Of a stretch of DNA of 8,939 nucleotides, positions 6,261 to 8,939 are shown piece by piece. Origin of the DNA: Bordetella parapertussis (lineage in GTDB: Bacteria > Pseudomonadota > Gammaproteobacteria > Burkholderiales > Burkholderiaceae_C); the NCBI GenBank assembly GCA_943328885.2, contig CALQBT020000079.1:1-8939 (forward strand), in the 5' to 3' direction. The stretch's first letter is position 1. The number at the start of each line of letters is the position of its first letter. The position numbers and the translations under genes are program-made. The notes beneath the pieces were generated by a model. That model was not told the origin of the DNA. It saw nothing but the letters and a program-made list of their open reading frames with translations, and searched no databases.

Positions 6261-6846
6261 ATGAAACATGCGGATCAGGGTCTGAACCTGACGACGAAGC
6301 GCACGCGCCAAGCGCGAGTTCCTCGACGAGATGAATCGCGTGGTGACCTGGGCGGCGCTGGTGGAGTTGGTGGAGTTGGTGGTGCCGTTTGCGCCCGAAG
6401 GTCGGCGCGGTCATTCGCCGTTTTCGCTCGAGACGATGCTGCGGGTTCACTTCATGCCGCAATGGTTCACGCTGAGTGACCCCGCGATGGACGAGGCCTT
6501 GCACGATACGCCGCTGTTGCGGGAGTTTGCAGGGCTGGACAACTGGCGCTCGCGCCTGCCCGACGAGACGACCATCCTGCGCTTTCGTCACTTGCTGGAA
6601 AAAAGCACAAGCTGGCGACCCAGATCCTGGTGGTGGTCAACGACCTGTTGCGCGCCAAGTGGCTGATGCTGCGCGCCGGAACGGTGGTCGATGCCACGCT
6701 GATCGCCGCACCGTGCTCGACCAAGAACGCCAGTGTTGAAGGTGCGCTGCCGCGGGCACAAGAAGAACACCGCGCAGCTCGACACGCTGTTTGCGCTGTC
6801 CAACCTGTGGATGGCCCGGCGAAGTTTGCTGGTCGCGCAGGAATGA
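6261..6846 (+). pseudogene. IS5-family transposase remnant, frameshifted and internally deleted
   Basis: The segments, read across frames, follow an IS5-type transposase. MKHADQGLNLTTKRTR starts at ATG 6261. One extra base near 6307-6312 shifts to KREFLDEMNRVVTWAALVEL, then SLETMLRVHFMPQWFTLSDP, EALHDTPLLREFAGLD and PDETTILRFRHLLEK. At an A6G run (about 6599-6605) the frame shifts by -1 to KHKLATQILVVVNDLLRAK and GTVVDATLIAAPCSTKNAS, containing the first catalytic Asp (DATL). Around 6733-6738 it jumps directly to KVRCRGHKKNTAQLDTLFAL, SNLWMARRSLLVAQE and a TGA, which is the normal C-terminus. The middle with the second Asp and the Glu, some 170-190 codons, is missing. It cannot encode an active enzyme. 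The remnant lies between the Bug promoter region and the desaturase gene. Confidence 0.85.
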
Positions 6847-6924
6847 GTGCGCCTTCCGCAGGGAAAAGCGACCTCGACGAGGCTGATGAGCCCGAATTTT
6901 GGTCTTGTCGGCAGCGCCGGCTGA

Positions 6925-7776
6925 TCAGCTGGGCGGCGAATGCGGCCCGTCTCCCAACACACGGCCAACGCGTCCAGATCGCCGCAGCGGGTAGATGAAC
7001 TGCGTCAGCCAGGGCTCTGGCCCGTGGATTAGGTCGTCGCGCAAACCGAAAGCCGGCGGGCAGCGTCGCGTGATGCGTGCGCTGCCGAACAGCAGATCCC
7101 AGACGAACAACAGGTTGCCGTAGTTGCCGCTGTAGTGGCCGATGCCGTCGTCCTGCACCAGCGCATGGTGGGCGTAATGGGTGCTCGGCGTCGAGATCGT
7201 GCGCTCGACCAGCCAAGCCAGCGGCGCCAGCCAGCGCTTGCGGTAGAGCCAGGCATCCCAGCGCAGCGCCGAATGCGCGCTGATGATCACCGTCAGCTTG
7301 ACGATGCTGTAGCCCACATAGACCCAGCCGAAGCCCAGGTAGACCAACACCCCCGACAGCCACAGACCCGGCATCAGCAGGTAGTAGAAAGCGTTGTTGC
7401 GGTAGACGACGCGAACACTCATGTAAGCCGCCGAGTGGTGGGCCCGGTGCAGCGGCCACAGCACCGAGCTGTGGCTCAACCTGTGCCAGCCGTACTGCGT
7501 CAGGTCGTCGGCCAGCAGCAACACGGCCAGCATCGCCAACCCGTGCCAATGCGCGAGCGCCCCTTGCTGCGTCGGCATCGCCCAGCTGCACAGCGCGGTC
7601 GAGGCACCGAGCACCGCGATCGAGATCAGCGGGAACAGCGCCGTCACCGCGATGTCGAGCCGGTTGTCCTCGCGCGTGGCCTCGGCTGCAAAGAAGCGAC
7701 CCTTGAGCCCTTCAGCCAACGCAAAGCCGCCGAACACGATCACGATCACCAGGCATAGAACCGCTGACGGCTGCAT
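6925..7776 (-). CDS. Sterol desaturase/fatty acid hydroxylase-family integral membrane protein
   Basis: A 283-residue, multi-spanning membrane protein of the FA_hydroxylase superfamily, which uses a di-iron centre to hydroxylate or desaturate lipids or related hydrophobic substrates. The three histidine boxes are intact: HRLSH (98-102), HRAHH (110-114) and HYAHH (200-204), with a further His at 214 near GNYGN. Hydrophobic segments at about residues 5-20, 43-65, 78-90 and 130-166 would form the membrane part, with the histidine clusters on the cytoplasmic side as known for the family. The ATG at 7776 is the first in frame; AGGG about 10 nt upstream may be its ribosome binding site. The thioredoxin-like gene ends 169 bp upstream on the same strand, so it may or may not share a transcript. 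The lipid substrate is unknown (sterol, hopanoid, carotenoid or fatty acid are all possible). The 3' end lies 78 bp from the IS remnant, but the C-terminus looks intact. Confidence 0.85.
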   Translation of the reverse strand: MQPSAVLCLVIVIVFGGFALAEGLKGRFFAAEATREDNRLDIAVTALFPLISIAVLGASTALCSWAMPTQQGALAHWHGLAMLAVLLLADDLTQYGWHRLSHSSVLWPLHRAHHSAAYMSVRVVYRNNAFYYLLMPGLWLSGVLVYLGFGWVYVGYSIVKLTVIISAHSALRWDAWLYRKRWLAPLAWLVERTISTPSTHYAHHALVQDDGIGHYSGNYGNLLFVWDLLFGSARITRRCPPAFGLRDDLIHGPEPWLTQFIYPLRRSGRVGRVLGDGPHSPPS

Positions 7777-7802
7777 CGCAGTTCAGCCCTTTGCCTTGCC
7801 GG

Positions 7803-7830
7803 CCCGGCGACGCGCAGCGCGCAGGCCGGG
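7803..7830. other. GC-rich stem-loop between the thioredoxin-like and desaturase genes
   Basis: CCCGGC (7803-7808) pairs with GCCGGG (7825-7830), and inside it GCGC (7812-7815) pairs with GCGC (7819-7822). There is no T-run on either side, so it is at best a weak or factor-assisted terminator or a processing/stability hairpin in the 169-bp gap. The rest of the gap holds no gene that I can support. Confidence 0.3.
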
Positions 7831-7945
7831 TGCAAGGAGAGTATGAGAAAGACCGTGCATCGCCGTACTGTAGCGTCTGGCGCGAGCCTGTAGCCGCAGC
7901 CGGTGTGACCCCTCGCCGCCACGGTATCGGGCGGGACGGCCCTGC

Positions 7946-8482
7946 TCAGCGGGCGCGCGCCGCCGTGGCGAGCCAGGCCAATACCTCGGCTGCCGACGGC
8001 GGACCCGTGACCGCCACTGCCGGCGAATTCGGTGTCAGGAACACGACGTAAGGCGTGACGCCGCGCCAGCGCGGATCGACCGCATGGCGCAGCGCCGGCG
8101 CCTGGCCGGCAAAGGCCAGCAGCCTGTCGGCCGGGTGGTAATGAGCATCGGCTTTCAGCCCGGCATCGTCCTGGCCAGGCGCGAGATCCATCACCACCGC
8201 AATCAGCGCGGCGCGGTGCCGGCCGATGTCCTGGCGCAGCTGGGCCAGCACCGCCGGACAGTGGCCGCAATCGGTGGTCGAGAACACCACCACCGTGGGC
8301 TGCTTGAGGCCGGACTGCAGCGCGGTCCAGGTCTTGGCATCGAAGGCCTCGACCCGGCGCGGCGCGGCGCTGGCCACCGGCAGCAAGGCCGTCAGAGCGA
8401 TCAGCGCGGCGAGTGCGGCAGGTGCGGCCAGTGCGGCAGGCGCGAAACACCGCGCAGTGCGGTCAGCGTGACATGTTTTCAA
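7946..8482 (-). CDS. Exported thioredoxin-fold protein with CGHC active site, TTG start
   Basis: A 178-residue protein. The N-terminus has Arg/Lys followed by a long Ala/Leu core and VASA-AP, a Sec-type signal peptide with likely cleavage after residue 39. The mature part shows a thioredoxin strand VVVFSTTDCGHC with the CxxC pair C72 and C75 and, far downstream, GVTPYVVFL with the expected cis-Pro at 144. It should therefore act as a periplasmic thiol-disulfide oxidoreductase or a related thioredoxin-fold protein; its partner is unknown. No ATG fits the start. TTG at 8482 is preceded by AAGGAG at a 6-nt spacing and gives MKTCHADR plus the signal peptide, so I chose it. The start lies inside the last 20 nt of the sialidase-like gene, implying translational coupling and a shared role in the cell envelope. 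Confidence 0.75.
   Translation of the reverse strand: MKTCHADRTARCFAPAALAAPAALAALIALTALLPVASAAPRRVEAFDAKTWTALQSGLKQPTVVVFSTTDCGHCPAVLAQLRQDIGRHRAALIAVVMDLAPGQDDAGLKADAHYHPADRLLAFAGQAPALRHAVDPRWRGVTPYVVFLTPNSPAVAVTGPPSAAEVLAWLATAARAR
8413..8439. repeat. Three tandem 9-bp units in the signal-peptide coding region
   Basis: GTGCGGCAG, GTGCGGCCA and GTGCGGCAG follow each other without gap on the plus strand. On the coding strand they give the repetitive Ala-rich PAALAAPAALAALIA of the signal-peptide core. In-frame 9-bp changes here would alter the length of the hydrophobic core without breaking the gene. Confidence 0.6.
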
Positions 8483-8939
8483 CCCGGACTCCTTGGGCGG
8501 TGCGCCACAGCGCGAAGATCTGCTCGCCGCGCTTGACCAGCAGCGGGTGGTCGTTGTCGTCGGTGCTGCGGCCGAGCTCCCGGATCGCAAAGCTGCGTCC
8601 ATCGTCGACCGAGACCCAGGCGCGCCAGCGCGTAGCCTGGCCGTCAAAGCTGCGCCAGGCGATCACCAGTTGCGAGCCTGCGCTTTGCACCGCGGCATGC
8701 TCGGCCTGTTCATCGGGCAGCGGCCGGGCTTGCCCGATCGGCGAACCATCGACACCCAGCCGCCCGAAGCGAACCAGGGCTTGGCCGGCGCGGTCGCCAA
8801 ACCACACCGCGTGGTAGCCGCCGCCAGCCGCAGGCGCCAGCCCGGGGCCATGGTGCGGGCAGGCTTCGAGGGCCCAGTGGTCGAAACTGGCGCGAACAGG
8901 CGGCGCAGCGATGCTCGCCACTGGCGCGAAAGCGTGGTC
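8463..8939 (-). CDS. Sialidase-like (Asp-box) beta-propeller protein, N-terminal part outside the window
   Basis: The frame is open to the window edge, so only the last 158 residues are visible. SVDDGRSF is a good Asp-box (SxDxGxxF), the repeat typical of sialidase/BNR beta-propellers. Around it are repeated blade-like strands: YHAVWFGD, LVIAWRSFDG, WRAWVSVDDG and IFALWRT, at roughly regular intervals. A CPHHGPGL segment precedes the first visible blade; paired His with Cys could suggest a metal site, but that is only a guess. Many such proteins in environmental Proteobacteria are annotated as exo-alpha-sialidase without evidence for that activity, so I name only the fold. The gene ends 20 nt inside the thioredoxin-like gene and so is very likely co-translated with it. 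A secreted or lipid-anchored location is plausible but the N-terminus is not seen. Confidence 0.65.
   Translation of the reverse strand, partial: DHAFAPVASIAAPPVRASFDHWALEACPHHGPGLAPAAGGGYHAVWFGDRAGQALVRFGRLGVDGSPIGQARPLPDEQAEHAAVQSAGSQLVIAWRSFDGQATRWRAWVSVDDGRSFAIRELGRSTDDNDHPLLVKRGEQIFALWRTAQGVRVENMSR
8489..8494 (-). promoter_or_regulatory. Ribosome binding site deciding a TTG start
   Basis: AAGGAG on the minus strand is a near-perfect Shine-Dalgarno sequence, 6 nt from TTG 8482, and lies within the coding sequence of the upstream gene. It is the main reason to begin the thioredoxin-like protein at TTG. Confidence 0.65.

Noticed and set aside
7135..7758. Plus-strand open frame of 207 codons across the desaturase gene
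   Set aside because: It is the shadow of a gene with three intact histidine boxes on the minus strand and has a low-complexity His/Arg/Gln composition.
1..8939. tRNA, rRNA, CRISPR array or phage defence cluster
   Set aside because: I looked for cloverleaf-like regions, regularly spaced repeats and defence-type domains and saw none; the genes present are metabolic, envelope or mobile-element types.

Overview
The window is high-GC DNA (roughly two-thirds G+C by eye) with third-codon-position G/C bias. It carries a Bug/TctC-type solute receptor, an acyl-CoA ligase of the type common in Burkholderiales, and IS5-type transposase remains. Together these suggest a betaproteobacterium of the order Burkholderiales (Comamonadaceae or Rubrivivax/Leptothrix-like); this is an inference from gene style, not a database match.

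Layout. (1) Positions 1-1431, plus strand: the end of a FemAB/GNAT-like acyltransferase gene, then a class I SAM methyltransferase 30 bp later. The pair looks like the tail of a cell-surface or exopolysaccharide operon. (2) Positions 1432-1784: a gene-poor scar holding a roughly 35-codon scrap of an rve-type integrase/transposase, an unusual set of nested inverted repeats, and nothing else recognisable. (3) Positions 1785-6163: a small catabolic module. On the plus strand a strong sigma70-like promoter precedes an AMP-forming acyl-CoA ligase, whose stop overlaps the start of a zinc-free quinone-oxidoreductase-type dehydrogenase (ATGA overlap). Converging on it from the minus strand are an intact Tat-exported Bug receptor gene and, downstream, the decayed 3' half of a second Bug gene. 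The promoter regions at both ends carry the same palindrome (TTGGTTGAACC-type), which fits the binding consensus of FadR-subfamily GntR regulators. This makes a shared, ligand-responsive regulon likely, with the regulator gene outside the window. (4) Positions about 6193-6846: the remains of an IS5-family element with two frameshifts and a large internal deletion. (5) Positions 6925-8939, minus strand: the end of a sialidase-like (Asp-box) beta-propeller protein gene, an exported thioredoxin-fold protein starting at TTG inside the end of the previous gene, and after 169 bp an integral-membrane sterol desaturase/fatty acid hydroxylase-family protein.

How they may work together. In the central module the Bug protein would bind a carboxylate in the periplasm, the ligase would make its CoA thioester, and the oxidoreductase would perform a NAD(P)H-linked step on it or on a quinone/enone product. 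No TctA/TctB membrane components are present, so the receptor is an orphan, as is common for Bug proteins in this order. Transposase debris on both sides suggests the module was assembled or trimmed by mobile elements. I did not find tRNA, rRNA, a CRISPR array or an origin. I found no clear novel defence or mobile system; the shared operator is the most informative non-coding signal.
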